Notes: generated from the sequence alone by a model not told the origin. DNA of 64,000 nucleotides from Bifidobacterium goeldii (GCF_003951095.1 NZ_QXGL01000003.1:295972-359971), one strand, 5' to 3'; counted from the first letter of the stretch, positions 1 through 9,428 are shown. Made by a program: numbers and translations.

Positions 1-309
1 TGCGCGTCGCTCGCGGATTCTGTAGCGACCGTACTGGCGAAAAAAGCCATGCGCGGGTGCAAACAGTACGATTCCAAGACGTTGATTGTTGGCGGCGGAT
101 TCTCCGCGAACTCGCAGCTGCGCGCCAAACTCCTCGAATACGGCGAACGCCACGGTGTCGAAGTGCGCATCCCGCAGATCAAACTGTGCACCGACAACGG
201 CGCGATGGTCGCCATGCTCGGCGTGAACTTGGTCGAGGCGGGCGTGGCACCTTCCGCGCCCGATTTTCCGATCGACTCCGCCATGCCCATGGATCGCATC
301 AGCATGTGA
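1..309 (+). CDS. tsaD: tRNA N6-adenosine threonylcarbamoyltransferase TsaD, C-terminal part
   Basis: The window opens inside this gene; 102 residues remain in frame 1, ending at a TGA at 307-309. TsaD transfers the threonylcarbamoyl group to A37 of tRNAs reading ANN codons, working with TsaB and TsaE in the cytoplasm. The visible part carries the family's conserved C-terminal pattern: a VGGGFSANSQLR stretch that contributes to the nucleotide site, then CTDNGAMVA, where the Asp is a metal ligand in the family. The first two thirds lie outside the window, so the start and N-terminal HxxxH motif cannot be checked. It is convergent with the next gene. Confidence 0.93.
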   Translation, partial: CASLADSVATVLAKKAMRGCKQYDSKTLIVGGGFSANSQLRAKLLEYGERHGVEVRIPQIKLCTDNGAMVAMLGVNLVEAGVAPSAPDFPIDSAMPMDRISM

Positions 310-369
310 ACGCGGGTGACGCCGCAGGTGTAGCGCAGCCGGCGTTCGACGATTTGTTGGCTTAACTCC

Positions 370-425
370 GCACGTTTGCCGGTATCAGCGGTATCAGCGA
401 TATCAGCCGATATCAGCAAACGTGC
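370..425. repeat. Hairpin enclosing four 9-10 bp tandem repeats, between convergent genes
   Basis: GCACGTTTGC at 370-379 is exactly reverse-complementary to GCAAACGTGC at 416-425. The 36 bases between them are four imperfect copies of a 9-10 bp unit (GGTATCAGC / GATATCAGC). The right arm lies inside the last codons of the minus-strand gene that ends at 403. It may act as a bidirectional transcription stop between tsaD and that gene, although no T-run follows. Confidence 0.6.
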
Positions 426-942
426 ATACCCAACGGCACCCGCGCTGCCGGAGCACAATATTCGACCAATAATGCTGCGGTCCAATCGTTAAATGCGATG
501 ATGTTTCCAACGTGGTTGGATTGACAAACATTCCAGACACATGATGCGGTATTGCCGGAAGATAGCGTAGTTTCGCTTTCAGTTCAGGGCTGATGCGCGA
601 ATGGTTATTCATTATCACTGACATGGTTTCAAGACGTCGCAAACATGGGGCAGTCATTGCGCGGCGAAGATGACGTGAATACACGCGGCCGCGCATAATA
701 TCGGCTGCCATGCATGCGAGTTTGACAGCGGATACGGCCATTGAATGCCCTTGTACCATGTCGACCGTGTCAAAGCCGCAGCTGGTGATATGAAACGGTA
801 CTGGCGTTGTGGATGATTCAACAACAATGAACCCGTCAATCGTAGGAATTGGACGTGGCAGCAGATCGTCTTGGAATGAATCCAATATAGCGAATGCAGA
901 TGTGATCTCCTCATCGGATGCCGGTGGAATCGGTGCTGTCAT
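403..942 (-). CDS. DUF6459-like (Rv3231c-type) small actinobacterial protein
   Basis: This is a 179-residue cytoplasmic protein of unknown function. The start at 942 was chosen because AAAGGAG lies six bases upstream, whereas the longer reading frame to 1056 has no such site. The C-terminal half has the arrangement I associate with the actinobacterial DUF6459 family: a helix containing HLRRAMTAPCLRRLE, then a beta-rich region ending in CRWVCTFADIG. Many relatives sit near secA, which is not visible here. The family call is from memory of the pattern and should be treated as tentative; the coding call is firmer. The last codons run into an inverted repeat. Confidence 0.65.
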   Translation of the reverse strand: MTAPIPPASDEEITSAFAILDSFQDDLLPRPIPTIDGFIVVESSTTPVPFHITSCGFDTVDMVQGHSMAVSAVKLACMAADIMRGRVYSRHLRRAMTAPCLRRLETMSVIMNNHSRISPELKAKLRYLPAIPHHVSGMFVNPTTLETSSHLTIGPQHYWSNIVLRQRGCRWVCTFADIG

Positions 943-1007
943 AGAGCTCCTTTGCTTCTGGTGAGCACCGGCGTATTGTGCCGGTAATTCCAGCACAACA
1001 TGGCAAA

Positions 1008-1040
1008 GGGCACCTTCGCAAGTAGCGAGGGTGCCCTTTT
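1008..1040. terminator. Terminator hairpin downstream of guaB3
   Basis: GGGCACC at 1008-1014 pairs with GGTGCCC at 1030-1036. The stem extends inward through TCGC/GCGA to a five-base loop, about 12 bp in all. Four T follow on the plus strand and three on the minus strand. It lies just past the 3' end of the minus-strand guaB3 gene and before the DUF6459-like gene. Confidence 0.6.
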
Positions 1041-1102
1041 GTGCAATGAAGGTCACAATAGCGGATGTGCTATTGCCTTTTGGTGCAAATTTTGGTGCAA
1101 AC

Positions 1103-2224
1103 TCAGCGACCGTATGGTGTTACCACCACGCCGCAACGCTGGAAGCTCTTGATATCCACGTAACCAGTGGAAGCCATCGCACGGCGGAGCGCACCAATGT
1201 AATTCACCTGACCGTCAGCCTGGTGGCTAGGCCCGAACAGAATCTGCTCCAAAGAGCCAACCGTGCCAACATTGGTACGCGAACCACGCGGCAGCGTCTG
1301 ATGGCGAGCCTCCGCACCCCAGTGCATGCCCTTACCAGGCGCTTCAGTAGCACGAGCCAGAGGAGCGCCAAGCATTACCGCATCAGCACCCAGTGCAAGC
1401 GCCTTCACAAAGTTGCCCGAGTCGCCCATACCACCATCGGCAATCACCTGAACATAACGGCCGCCAGACTCATCCATGTAATCACGGCGAGCTTCAGCCA
1501 CATCAGCAATCGCAGTCGCCATAGGCGCGTGCACGCCGATCGTAGTGCGTGTAGCGGAAACAGCGCCACCGCCAAAGCCAACCAGCACGCCAGCCGCACC
1601 CGTACGCATCAAATGCAATGCAGCCGTGTAGTTTGCAGCACCACCAACGATAACCGGCACGTCAAGATCGTAAATGAACTTCTTCAAGTTCAACGGCTCG
1701 TGATCGTTAGAAACGTGCTCAGCAGAAACCACCGTGCCGCGGATAACAAACAGGTCCACACCCGCGTCAACAACAGTGGAATAGAACTGCTGAGTGCGCT
1801 GCGGAGAAAGCGCGCCAGCAACCGTCACGCCAGCAGCACGAATCTCATGCAGACGCTTCGTAATCAGCTCCGGCTTAACTGGCTCACGGTAAATCTCCTG
1901 AATGCGCGCAGTAGCGGTTGCATCATCCAGTGACGCAATCTCATCAAGCATTGGCTGCGGGTCCTCATAGCGAGTCCACAAGCCCTCAAGATCAAGCACG
2001 CCGAGCGCGCCCATCTTACCCATGGCAATAGCAGTAGCCGGGCTGGTCACCGAATCCATTGGCGCGCCAATTACCGGCACATCGAACTCATAGGCGTCCA
2101 CCTGCCAAGCCGTTGAAACGTCCTGAGGATCGCGGGTGCGACGGGAGGGGACGATAGCAACATCGTCCAGCGCGTAGGCCATACGGCCCTTCTTGCCCAA
2201 ACCAATTTCAATTTCCTGAGACAT
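1103..2224 (-). CDS. guaB3: GuaB3 family IMP dehydrogenase-related protein
   Basis: This is a 373-residue TIM-barrel protein of the GuaB family without CBS domains, the actinobacterial GuaB3 class. The barrel has the phosphate-site loops (VLVGFGGG near the middle, VIADGGMGDSG later). The loop that holds the catalytic Cys in true IMP dehydrogenases reads GGGAVSATRTT, with Ser/Ala and no Cys, as I recall for mycobacterial GuaB3. IMP dehydrogenase activity is therefore doubtful; the real reaction is uncertain. The start at 2224 (MSQEIEIGLGKKGR) was chosen because it matches the family N-terminus, although the Shine-Dalgarno site is weak. The gene is divergent from icd, with about 160 bp between them. 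Confidence 0.88.
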   Translation of the reverse strand: MSQEIEIGLGKKGRMAYALDDVAIVPSRRTRDPQDVSTAWQVDAYEFDVPVIGAPMDSVTSPATAIAMGKMGALGVLDLEGLWTRYEDPQPMLDEIASLDDATATARIQEIYREPVKPELITKRLHEIRAAGVTVAGALSPQRTQQFYSTVVDAGVDLFVIRGTVVSAEHVSNDHEPLNLKKFIYDLDVPVIVGGAANYTAALHLMRTGAAGVLVGFGGGAVSATRTTIGVHAPMATAIADVAEARRDYMDESGGRYVQVIADGGMGDSGNFVKALALGADAVMLGAPLARATEAPGKGMHWGAEARHQTLPRGSRTNVGTVGSLEQILFGPSHQADGQVNYIGALRRAMASTGYVDIKSFQRCGVVVTPYGR

Positions 2225-2385
2225 GGTTTCAAGGCTAATGCCGGGCGATGACACGGCCACAGTATCAAACAAGGATGCGGCGCGCCGTCTCACATTGTGG
2301 TGAATAGGCGCAGAAGGTGTATGCGCGGAAACAAACATGCGATAAGACTGGTGCACATACGCCAACCATCTAGGGAGGAACACGC

Positions 2386-3606
2386 ATGGCCAAAATCAAG
2401 GTCGAAGGTAAAGTCGTCGAACTCGACGGCGACGAGATGACCCGCGTTATTTGGAAGGATATTAAGGACCGTCTGATCCTGCCATATCTGGATGTTGATC
2501 TGGAATACTACGATCTGGGCATCGAAAACCGCGACGCCACCGACGACCAGGTAACTATTGATGCTGCTCATGCAATCCAGCGTGAACATGTTGGCGTCAA
2601 ATGCGCCACCATCACCCCGGATGAGGCGCGCGTCAAAGAATTTGGCTTGAAGAAAATGTGGAAGTCACCTAATGGCACTATCCGCAATATTCTTGGTGGC
2701 ACGATCTTCCGTGAGCCAATTGTGATGAGCAATGTGCCGCGTCTGGTTCCTGGCTGGACTAAGCCGATTGTGGTCGCCCGCCACGCGTTTGGCGACCAGT
2801 ACAAGGCCACTGATTTTAAGGTGCCAGGAGCCGGTCGTCTTACGGTCACCTTCACTCCAGCGGATGGTTCCGAGCCGATTCAGCACGTTGTGTACGACTA
2901 CGGTGCAGACGGTGGCGTGGCACAGGTGCAGTACAACGTCAACGATTCGATTCGTGGATTTGCGCGCGCATGCTTCAACTACGGTCTCATGCGCCACTAT
3001 CCGGTGTACTTGTCCACGAAGAACACGATTTTGAAAGCCTACGACGGTCAGTTCAAGGACATTTTTGCCGAAGTGTTCGAAACGGAGTACAAGGAGCGTT
3101 TCGAAGCCGCCGGACTCACCTATGAGCACCGCCTGATTGACGACATGGTTGCCAGCTCACTGAAGTGGCATGGCGGCTATATTTGGGCGTGCAAGAACTA
3201 CGACGGTGACGTGCAGTCCGATTCTGTGGCACAGGGCTTCGGCTCGCTGGGTTTGATGACCTCGGTGCTCATGACCCCGGATGGCCAGACCGTGGAGGCT
3301 GAAGCGGCACACGGTACCGTGACGCGTCACTATCGTCGTTGGCTCAAGGGCGAAAAGACTTCGACGAACCCAATCGCTTCGATCTTCGCATGGACCGGCG
3401 GCCTCAAGCACCGTGCCGACCTCGACGGCACACCCGAGGTACGTCACTTCGCCGAAACGCTGGAGAAGGTGATCGTGAACACGGTTGAAGGCGGCCAGAT
3501 GACCAAGGATCTCGCCATGCTTATCGGCCCAGATCAGCCGTGGCTTGATACTGAAGGCTTTATGAACGCGTTGGATGAGAATCTCGCCAAGGAACTCAAC
3601 GCCTGA
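2386..3606 (+). CDS. icd: Isocitrate dehydrogenase (NADP+)
   Basis: This 406-residue enzyme converts isocitrate to 2-oxoglutarate with NADP+ in the cytoplasm. In bifidobacteria, which have an incomplete citrate cycle, it mainly supplies 2-oxoglutarate for glutamate. It is the homodimeric, eukaryote-like type. The N-terminus has [13 protein letters not shown], the substrate loop has [19 protein letters not shown], and the metal and cofactor region has [14 protein letters not shown] followed by [20 protein letters not shown] sits about eight bases before the ATG. Length and motifs are complete. It stands alone, divergent from guaB3, and is followed by a 15-bp inverted repeat. Confidence 0.97.
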   Translation: MAKIKVEGKVVELDGDEMTRVIWKDIKDRLILPYLDVDLEYYDLGIENRDATDDQVTIDAAHAIQREHVGVKCATITPDEARVKEFGLKKMWKSPNGTIRNILGGTIFREPIVMSNVPRLVPGWTKPIVVARHAFGDQYKATDFKVPGAGRLTVTFTPADGSEPIQHVVYDYGADGGVAQVQYNVNDSIRGFARACFNYGLMRHYPVYLSTKNTILKAYDGQFKDIFAEVFETEYKERFEAAGLTYEHRLIDDMVASSLKWHGGYIWACKNYDGDVQSDSVAQGFGSLGLMTSVLMTPDGQTVEAEAAHGTVTRHYRRWLKGEKTSTNPIASIFAWTGGLKHRADLDGTPEVRHFAETLEKVIVNTVEGGQMTKDLAMLIGPDQPWLDTEGFMNALDENLAKELNA

Positions 3607-3628
3607 CGAACGCGTGTGCTGACTTCTT

Positions 3629-3686
3629 GTGAAGGCTCGCATTGGTGTTGCTGACCGCATGGTCGCTCACGAATGCGAGCCTTCAC
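3629..3686. terminator. 15-bp perfect inverted repeat after icd
   Basis: The arms at 3629-3643 and 3672-3686 are perfectly complementary (GTGAAGGCTCGCATT and its complement), with a 28-base loop. No T-run follows on either strand. It could be an mRNA 3'-end stabiliser or a factor-assisted stop rather than a classical intrinsic terminator. Confidence 0.55.
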
Positions 3687-3791
3687 GCGTGATATGACTA
3701 GAATCGAGGGGAGTATGCTCTGAGTTCAGTTCAGCGTTCAGTCCAACTCAGCTCAGATGAGGGCGCACATACGAATGAGAAAGGTGCTGGA

Positions 3792-5498
3792 ATGTCACTG
3801 CGACACATGATGTGCAACATACGACGCTTCGCTCAGCGAGCGCTCACTGTTACGCTTGCCGCAGGACTGTCAGTAACTCTTGCCGGATGCGCTTCGAATA
3901 CGCCTAAACCAGATGCAACCGATAATGACGATACAACGCCAACAAGTTTGGGTACGATCGCAATTTTTACGCCATCTGACGGTATTACGCTCTCGCAGCA
4001 CACGCCGCTTAACAAGTGGGCGAAGCTGGTGCCTGATATTGAAAAAGCGTTGAAAGCGCAAGGGTATGATGCGAAGCACATTAGTGCGGCTACCTCAGAC
4101 AATCTTGATGAGCAAAGTCGAGACATCCAAGATTTTGTTGTTGATCACGCGGTAGCGGCTTCATCGCAGTCGTCGCAATCTTCGCAGTCGTCAGACAGCG
4201 AGAAAAAGTCTGCTGCGTCGTCCAGCACTTCGTCCGATGCGTCGGACGAAACGCCAAAGCAGCCGGTAACGTTATTGGTGGCGCCAATTACGTCGCCGGA
4301 CAAGTCCACTCGCCAATACGGTGATTATGTAAGCAACAGCACGTCTACGACTACGTCATCTACTTCGAGTGATTCTGCTGATGATTCCGCGGGTAGTTCT
4401 GAGAGTGCTTCATCTGATGCGAATAATGCAGCAAGTGACGCTACTGCGGATACGTCAGCATCCGCTGATGCTGCTGATGCTGCTGCTACAGCTCGACTGG
4501 TTAGCGCTCTCGAATTGGCGCATGACTCGGGCATGCACGTTATTCTCATGGCCAATAGCATTGACGGGTTTACGCCGGATGCGTTTGTGGAGTTTTCTAC
4601 AGCCAAGCGAATCGGGCAAATACAAGCTCGTAACCTAGCTGAGAAGTTGCAGCTTTCGAAAACCAGCAAGGATAATCCCAAGTCCATCGAAGTGCTGCTG
4701 CCGTATGATGCGCAAGATGATGATGGCAATGACCTTGACCCTGCATTTGCGCGCGAAGTATTTGCAGGGGTTTGGGATGTGCTTGGGCCTTACTTTCAAT
4801 CTGGCCAAGCGATCAGTCCGTCTGGTCTGTTGAATGCGAAGACTACAGCTGCAGACTGGTTTAATGTCGCGTTTGAAATTGATAAGGATTCACAAATCAA
4901 AGACGAGCTTTCCGCTCGTTTGCGCATGAGCAAAGACTCCGATACGCGTACGCGCATTGACGGCATTATCGCGATGAACGATTATGTAGCGTCCGGTGTT
5001 GTAGAAGCGCTGAGCGATCTTGGCTATACCGGGTCAGCCGCAGATGTGAATCCTTCGATTAGCATTTCCGGCATTGTTGGCAACATCACTGGTAAGCATG
5101 ATTTAGCAAAGAAGAAAGTGCCCGATCCGATCAAATCATCTGACAGTGATTCGGATTCCTCCACTGATGAGAGTGCCGCCGATGCTGATAAGGATTCACA
5201 GTGGCCGATTGTCACCGGGTACGGGGCCTACGTGGACGAGATTCCTGAAATCGTTAATGGTCACCAGTGGATGACCGCAATCGAGAATCGTCAAACCATC
5301 GCCGAACATATTGCGCAAGCTTGCACGGCTCTCAGTCAAGGCAAGGCATTAACCAAGCTGGACTTCATACAACATGTTGACGTGAATGGTTCGCAAGTGC
5401 CCGCAATTCGTGATGAATTACTGGCAGTAAGTGCATCCAACCTGAAATCCGCCCTCATTGACCCTGGATACATTTCCCTCGCAGACGCTGGCCTGTGA
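3792..5498 (+). CDS. Serine-rich periplasmic-binding-like lipoprotein
   Basis: This is a 568-residue predicted lipoprotein. The N-terminus has basic residues, a hydrophobic stretch and a lipobox LAGC with the Cys at residue 33, so it should be anchored on the outer face of the membrane. The core resembles type 1 periplasmic sugar-binding domains of the xylose/ribose class (GTIAIFTPSDG near residue 53, HVILMANSIDG near 250, GIIAMNDYVASGVVEAL near 395). Three Ser/Asp/Ala-rich segments interrupt the fold, near residues 120-150, 185-230 and 445-465; the first contains SSQ triplet repeats. No transporter genes are adjacent, so it may be an orphan sensor or cell-envelope protein. The substrate is unknown. 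Confidence 0.75.
   Translation: MSLRHMMCNIRRFAQRALTVTLAAGLSVTLAGCASNTPKPDATDNDDTTPTSLGTIAIFTPSDGITLSQHTPLNKWAKLVPDIEKALKAQGYDAKHISAATSDNLDEQSRDIQDFVVDHAVAASSQSSQSSQSSDSEKKSAASSSTSSDASDETPKQPVTLLVAPITSPDKSTRQYGDYVSNSTSTTTSSTSSDSADDSAGSSESASSDANNAASDATADTSASADAADAAATARLVSALELAHDSGMHVILMANSIDGFTPDAFVEFSTAKRIGQIQARNLAEKLQLSKTSKDNPKSIEVLLPYDAQDDDGNDLDPAFAREVFAGVWDVLGPYFQSGQAISPSGLLNAKTTAADWFNVAFEIDKDSQIKDELSARLRMSKDSDTRTRIDGIIAMNDYVASGVVEALSDLGYTGSAADVNPSISISGIVGNITGKHDLAKKKVPDPIKSSDSDSDSSTDESAADADKDSQWPIVTGYGAYVDEIPEIVNGHQWMTAIENRQTIAEHIAQACTALSQGKALTKLDFIQHVDVNGSQVPAIRDELLAVSASNLKSALIDPGYISLADAGL
4159..4200 (+). repeat. 9-nt coding tandem repeat (Ser-Ser-Gln)
   Basis: Near-identical nine-base units (TCxTCGCAR) occur in tandem inside the lipoprotein gene and encode SSQSSQSSQSS. 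Change in copy number would stay in frame and alter only the length of a disordered linker. Confidence 0.6.
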
Positions 5499-5526
5499 TA
5501 GTGGCATGCGGTGGTGGCAGCGTTAA

Positions 5527-5556
5527 AGACGCGCAGTGTTTCTCAACTGTGCGTCT
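5527..5556. terminator. Hairpin between convergent lipoprotein and M23 genes
   Basis: AGACGCGCAGT at 5527-5537 pairs with ACTGTGCGTCT at 5546-5556, with one G-T wobble and an eight-base loop. It lies between two convergent genes and could serve both. T-runs are weak. Confidence 0.5.
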
Positions 5557-5557
5557 C

Positions 5558-6217
5558 CTACACTGTAGGCACTGGTTTCAGCGCAACGCGAGATTGCTGC
5601 ACGCGATATGCAGGATCGATGTAGCGGCTGTGAATATTGGCGTCAGGTCGTTTCAATCCCCAGTGCACGCATTCATCTGCACAATGATCTGATTCGCCTG
5701 ACACAGTGGCGAACATCTCGCCGCGAGAGACTGTATCGCCAACTGCACGATCAGTGATTGCTGGTTCAAATGTTGACGTCAATGTTCCATGCCGGATACT
5801 GACTACGGACTTACCTCCTACACTGCCAGCAAAAGCAATGGTTCCATGAGAGGGAGCGATCAACGCAGTGCCTGTGTTGGCCGCCAAATCTATGCCACGG
5901 TGGCCGGGCAACCAGTTTTGCGCAGGCGGGTCAAATACTGCAAGCACGCGCGCAGAGGCAATAGGCCACGTCCACAGTTGCGTACAACCGGCAGGCTCGG
6001 TACTAGCCGCAGCAGACTGTGCGCAAATTAAATCGCTCATCGGCAGCGAATGTGACGAGGGCGGCGACATTGCAAACCACGGAATTGCCAACATGCAGAT
6101 CGTGCAGAGAGCCACTGCTGCAGCCAACCGTTGTTGGCGCTGATATTGGCATCGCTCGGCAAACAGTCGTAGTTTGCGTTGGTGACGGTGCACGGTATTG
6201 GCAAACTGAGCATTCAT
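5558..6217 (-). CDS. M23-type LysM-less peptidoglycan peptidase-like membrane protein
   Basis: This is a 219-residue protein. The start at 6217 has GGGG upstream at good spacing. Residues 32-50 form one hydrophobic segment, a membrane anchor or uncleaved signal, followed by an extracellular region with an M23 (LytM-like) domain. The first zinc motif is HRGID, with His106 and Asp110. The second is CVHWGL: the zinc His is present, but the first His of the usual HxH is replaced by Cys, a form common in actinobacterial M23 proteins. It may cut peptidoglycan cross-bridges or be a regulatory, weakly active homologue. It is transcribed away from the tRNA genes. Confidence 0.8.
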   Translation of the reverse strand: MNAQFANTVHRHQRKLRLFAERCQYQRQQRLAAAVALCTICMLAIPWFAMSPPSSHSLPMSDLICAQSAAASTEPAGCTQLWTWPIASARVLAVFDPPAQNWLPGHRGIDLAANTGTALIAPSHGTIAFAGSVGGKSVVSIRHGTLTSTFEPAITDRAVGDTVSRGEMFATVSGESDHCADECVHWGLKRPDANIHSRYIDPAYRVQQSRVALKPVPTV

Positions 6218-6497
6218 GGTTATTCCCCCTATACCTGAATGAATCGTTACCTTTGACCATGCGCGATAGCGTGGTAGGGCGTCAAGCTGTGCAGACAATG
6301 TGGTCGAAGGCCCCTAGGTTATCCACAATTCGGCGTGTCGCAAAGGCGTCGCAAAGGTGTCGCGAAGGTATAGAAGCGTGTGCAAGGTCTTGGTTTACTG
6401 AGCGCGACACGCCAGAAGACTCTCTTGATTTGCAATCGTGGAGTTAATGGGTATTATCTACTTCTTGTGCGCGGCGGTAAGCCTCGTACAGCAGAAT

Positions 6498-6570
<73 letters not shown>

Positions 6571-6619
6571 CTTCAACTTATGGTGCGTGAAAGCGCGGTA
6601 TAAGTGGAAAATTAAATAT

Positions 6620-6692
<73 letters not shown>

Positions 6693-6698
6693 CCCTTG

Positions 6699-6727
6699 AA
6701 AACCCCGACGGAAACGCCGGGGTTTTT
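6699..6727 (+). terminator. Intrinsic terminator of the tRNA-Asn pair
   Basis: The stem AACCCCG / CGGGGTT, with an inner extension closing a GAAA tetraloop, is followed by a run of five T. It sits seven bases after the second tRNA. Confidence 0.85.
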
Positions 6728-6801
6728 GCGTTTTGGGCCTCGCAGATCAGCGTTTGTCAAACGCGTTTCACCCGTACGCGCAGGTGCTTATAGTAGTGCC
6801 T

Positions 6802-8877
6802 ATGTTGCGTGAATACACCGTTGATACGATCTACCAGACCACAGAGCTGGACACTATCTACTCGCTGCTGGCCAAGCGCGCTGAGCGCGACCCGGAGGAT
6901 CTGATCGCCCAATGGCAGGATGATCAGACGCGCCAGTGGCATGATGTCAAAGCTGGCGAGATGAACGAACGCGTTCGTCAGGTCGCTAAGGGTCTGCTGG
7001 GGCTTGGCGTTAAGCCAGGGAGCATGGTAGTAATCTACTCGGCCACTTGCTACGACTGGGGCGTTGTTGACTTCGCTTGCGCATCCATTGGTGCAGTCAG
7101 CGTGCCGATTTACGAGACTGATTCGCCTAAGCAGGCGGGCAATATTGTCGAAGAAGTTGAACCGATTATCGCATTTGCCGGCGATGATGCGCATGCGCAG
7201 ACGCTTGAGCAGCTGCGCAACAGCAGCGCAAGCCTGAAATATGTGTTTAACTTCAAAGCCAATGGACTTGACGCTGTAGCGGACTTTGGTGAAGCGGTTA
7301 CCGACGATGAACTCGACGAGGCTATCGGCCGCGTGCGCGCCGACGACATGTTCACCATCGTGTACACCTCCGGCTCCACTGGCAAGCCTAAGGGCGTTAT
7401 GCTGTCGCACCGCAACTTCACGCACACTGTGTACAACGGTTACGAAGTGCTCAACGACATGCTCTACCAGCCCAGCCGACTGTTGCTCTTCCTACCGTTG
7501 GCACACTGCTTCGCCCGATACATTCAGTACGTAGCCATTGGCTCGCACGGCGTAGTCGGCTACATTCCGAGTGCCAAGCACCTGCTCGCCGACCTGCGCG
7601 GCTTCAAGCCCACCTACCTGCTCGGCGTGCCGCGTGTTTTCGAAAAGGTCTACAACGCTGCCTCCCAGAAGGCAGGTGCTGGTCTGAAGGGCCGCCTGTT
7701 TGCTAAAGCATTTGCTCACTTCGTGCAGTGGTCGAAGGATGAGATGGCTGGCGGTCACCATTCGCTGGTGGCACGTATCGAGCACTCGTTCTACATGAAG
7801 ACGGTCGGTAGCTCCATCCGCTCCGCACTCGGCCCCAACATGAAGTACCTGGCTTGTGGTGGCGCCCCGCTGAACGCTGATTTGGCGCACTTCTTCAACG
7901 GCTTCGACGGCATCACGTTCATCCAAGGCTATGGCATGACCGAAACCGCAGCCCCCTGCATGGTGAACTTCCAGGATGCTAATGAGGTGGGCTCTGTTGG
8001 CCGCCCAGGCTGCATCTCCGTTAAGCTCGCAGACGATGACGAACTGCTCATCAAGGGCCCGAACGTCTTCCTCGGCTACTACAAGCAGCCGGAGCGTACC
8101 GCCGAAGTACTCGGCCCCGACGGCTGGCTGCACACCGGCGACTTGGCCAAGATCGACGATCAAGGCTTCGTGTTCATCACTGGTCGCAAGAAGGACATCA
8201 TCATCACCGCTGGTGGCAAGAACATCAGCCCTGCTCCGATGGAAGACGTCATCGACACTTGCCCAATCGTTTCGCACTCGGTGGTCGTGGGCGACGGTCG
8301 TCCGTTCGTCTCCGCACTGATTGAGCTCGACCCGGAGATGACCCGCTCCTGGCTGGCCTCGCAGAACCTCGATGCTGACGCTCCAATGAGCGAGATCGCT
8401 GAAAACGATGCAGTGCGCGCGCTGGTCCAGCAGTATGTTGACAAGGCGAACAGCAATGTTTCGCGTGCTGAATCTGTGCGTAAGTTCGCTATTCTCGACG
8501 AAGAATTCACTCAGGAGAACGGCACGCTGACTCCGAGCATGAAGGTTGTGCGCCCGAAGGTACTGCAGCGCTACGCTGACGTTATCGACAACGTGATTTA
8601 CGCGCCGAAGACGCCTGCCAAGCCGCTGCCTGCGACTGTCAAGATCCTCGACAAGACTACGGAGACTGTTAAGCAGTCGTCGGAAAGCGTTCGTCAAGCG
8701 CTTGACCAGGCGAAGACCAAGATCATGTCCAAGCGTGATGAAGAAGATGCGGAAGATTCAAACGCTGCAGAGAATGATGCTGCAATCGATGAGGCAGCAA
8801 CGGCTGAACGCTCATCCAGCAACGAATCTACCGGCGATAATGGTTCGGATACCACTAACGCCACCGCAAACGACTAA
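6802..8877 (+). CDS. fadD: Long-chain fatty-acid-CoA ligase (AMP-binding)
   Basis: This 691-residue acyl-CoA synthetase activates fatty acids through an acyl-adenylate at the membrane face. The start at 6802 gives the family N-terminus; an upstream in-frame extension would run back into the tRNA terminator. The adenylation motifs are all present: YTSGSTGKPKG near residue 190, GYGMTE near 380, then DGWLHTGD and the hinge GRKKDIIITAGGKN near 460. A roughly 50-residue acidic, Ser/Asn/Ala-rich tail after residue 640 is unusual and probably disordered. It is monocistronic or co-transcribed with def, 41 bases downstream. Confidence 0.93.
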   Translation: MLREYTVDTIYQTTELDTIYSLLAKRAERDPEDLIAQWQDDQTRQWHDVKAGEMNERVRQVAKGLLGLGVKPGSMVVIYSATCYDWGVVDFACASIGAVSVPIYETDSPKQAGNIVEEVEPIIAFAGDDAHAQTLEQLRNSSASLKYVFNFKANGLDAVADFGEAVTDDELDEAIGRVRADDMFTIVYTSGSTGKPKGVMLSHRNFTHTVYNGYEVLNDMLYQPSRLLLFLPLAHCFARYIQYVAIGSHGVVGYIPSAKHLLADLRGFKPTYLLGVPRVFEKVYNAASQKAGAGLKGRLFAKAFAHFVQWSKDEMAGGHHSLVARIEHSFYMKTVGSSIRSALGPNMKYLACGGAPLNADLAHFFNGFDGITFIQGYGMTETAAPCMVNFQDANEVGSVGRPGCISVKLADDDELLIKGPNVFLGYYKQPERTAEVLGPDGWLHTGDLAKIDDQGFVFITGRKKDIIITAGGKNISPAPMEDVIDTCPIVSHSVVVGDGRPFVSALIELDPEMTRSWLASQNLDADAPMSEIAENDAVRALVQQYVDKANSNVSRAESVRKFAILDEEFTQENGTLTPSMKVVRPKVLQRYADVIDNVIYAPKTPAKPLPATVKILDKTTETVKQSSESVRQALDQAKTKIMSKRDEEDAEDSNAAENDAAIDEAATAERSSSNESTGDNGSDTTNATAND

Positions 8878-8918
8878 ACGACTGAACACACGAGATTGAT
8901 TGAAAAGAGGAGAACGAA

Positions 8919-9404
8919 TTGTCCATCCGTGAGATTCGCATTGTGCCTGACCCCGTACTACGTACCCCATGTGATGAGATCACTGAAATCACTCCCGCAG
9001 TGCGCCGTCTAGTTCAAGATCTGCTCGATACTGTTGATGATCCAGGTCGCGCTGGCCTGTCTGCGAACCAGATTGGCGTGAGCCTTCGCGCCTTCTCCTA
9101 CAACATCGACGGCAAGATCGGCTACGTGCTCAACCCGGTACTCGAGGAGAAAAGCGGCGAACAGTACGGCGACGAGGGATGCTTGTCAGTGCCTGGCCTG
9201 TGGTACAAGACGCGCCGCGCCGACTACGCTCGCGTGCGTGGTATCGATCTCGACGGCAAAGAAATTGTGCTCGAAGGCCATGGTTTGATGGGCCGTATGC
9301 TCCAGCACGAGTGCGATCATCTTGACGGTCATGTCTACCTCGATCGTCTTGAAAAGGAGGAGCGTCGCGAAGCAATGCGCTACATGCGCAATCATGCCAA
9401 GTGA
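8919..9404 (+). CDS. def: Peptide deformylase
   Basis: This 161-residue metalloenzyme removes the formyl group from the N-terminal Met of new proteins. The three family motifs are present: GLSANQIG (motif 1, usually GxGLAAxQ), EGCLSVPG (motif 2, Cys metal ligand) and HECDHLDG (motif 3, HExxH). Translation appears to begin at a TTG codon, with AAGAGGAGA upstream, because no ATG precedes the conserved [14 protein letters not shown] strong intrinsic terminator follows. Confidence 0.95.
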   Translation: MSIREIRIVPDPVLRTPCDEITEITPAVRRLVQDLLDTVDDPGRAGLSANQIGVSLRAFSYNIDGKIGYVLNPVLEEKSGEQYGDEGCLSVPGLWYKTRRADYARVRGIDLDGKEIVLEGHGLMGRMLQHECDHLDGHVYLDRLEKEERREAMRYMRNHAK

Positions 9405-9428
9405 TGCTGATCTCGTAATACCCATCTA

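Noticed and set aside
381..415. Possible CRISPR-like repeat
   Set aside because: Units of 9-10 bp without spacers; no cas genes in the window.
1031..1933. 300-residue plus-strand frame opposite guaB3
   Set aside because: Ser/Arg/Asn/Thr-rich low-information protein, antisense to a conserved barrel enzyme.
7492..8697. 401-residue minus-strand frame opposite fadD
   Set aside because: No ribosome-binding site or domain; the plus strand carries complete AMP-binding motifs.
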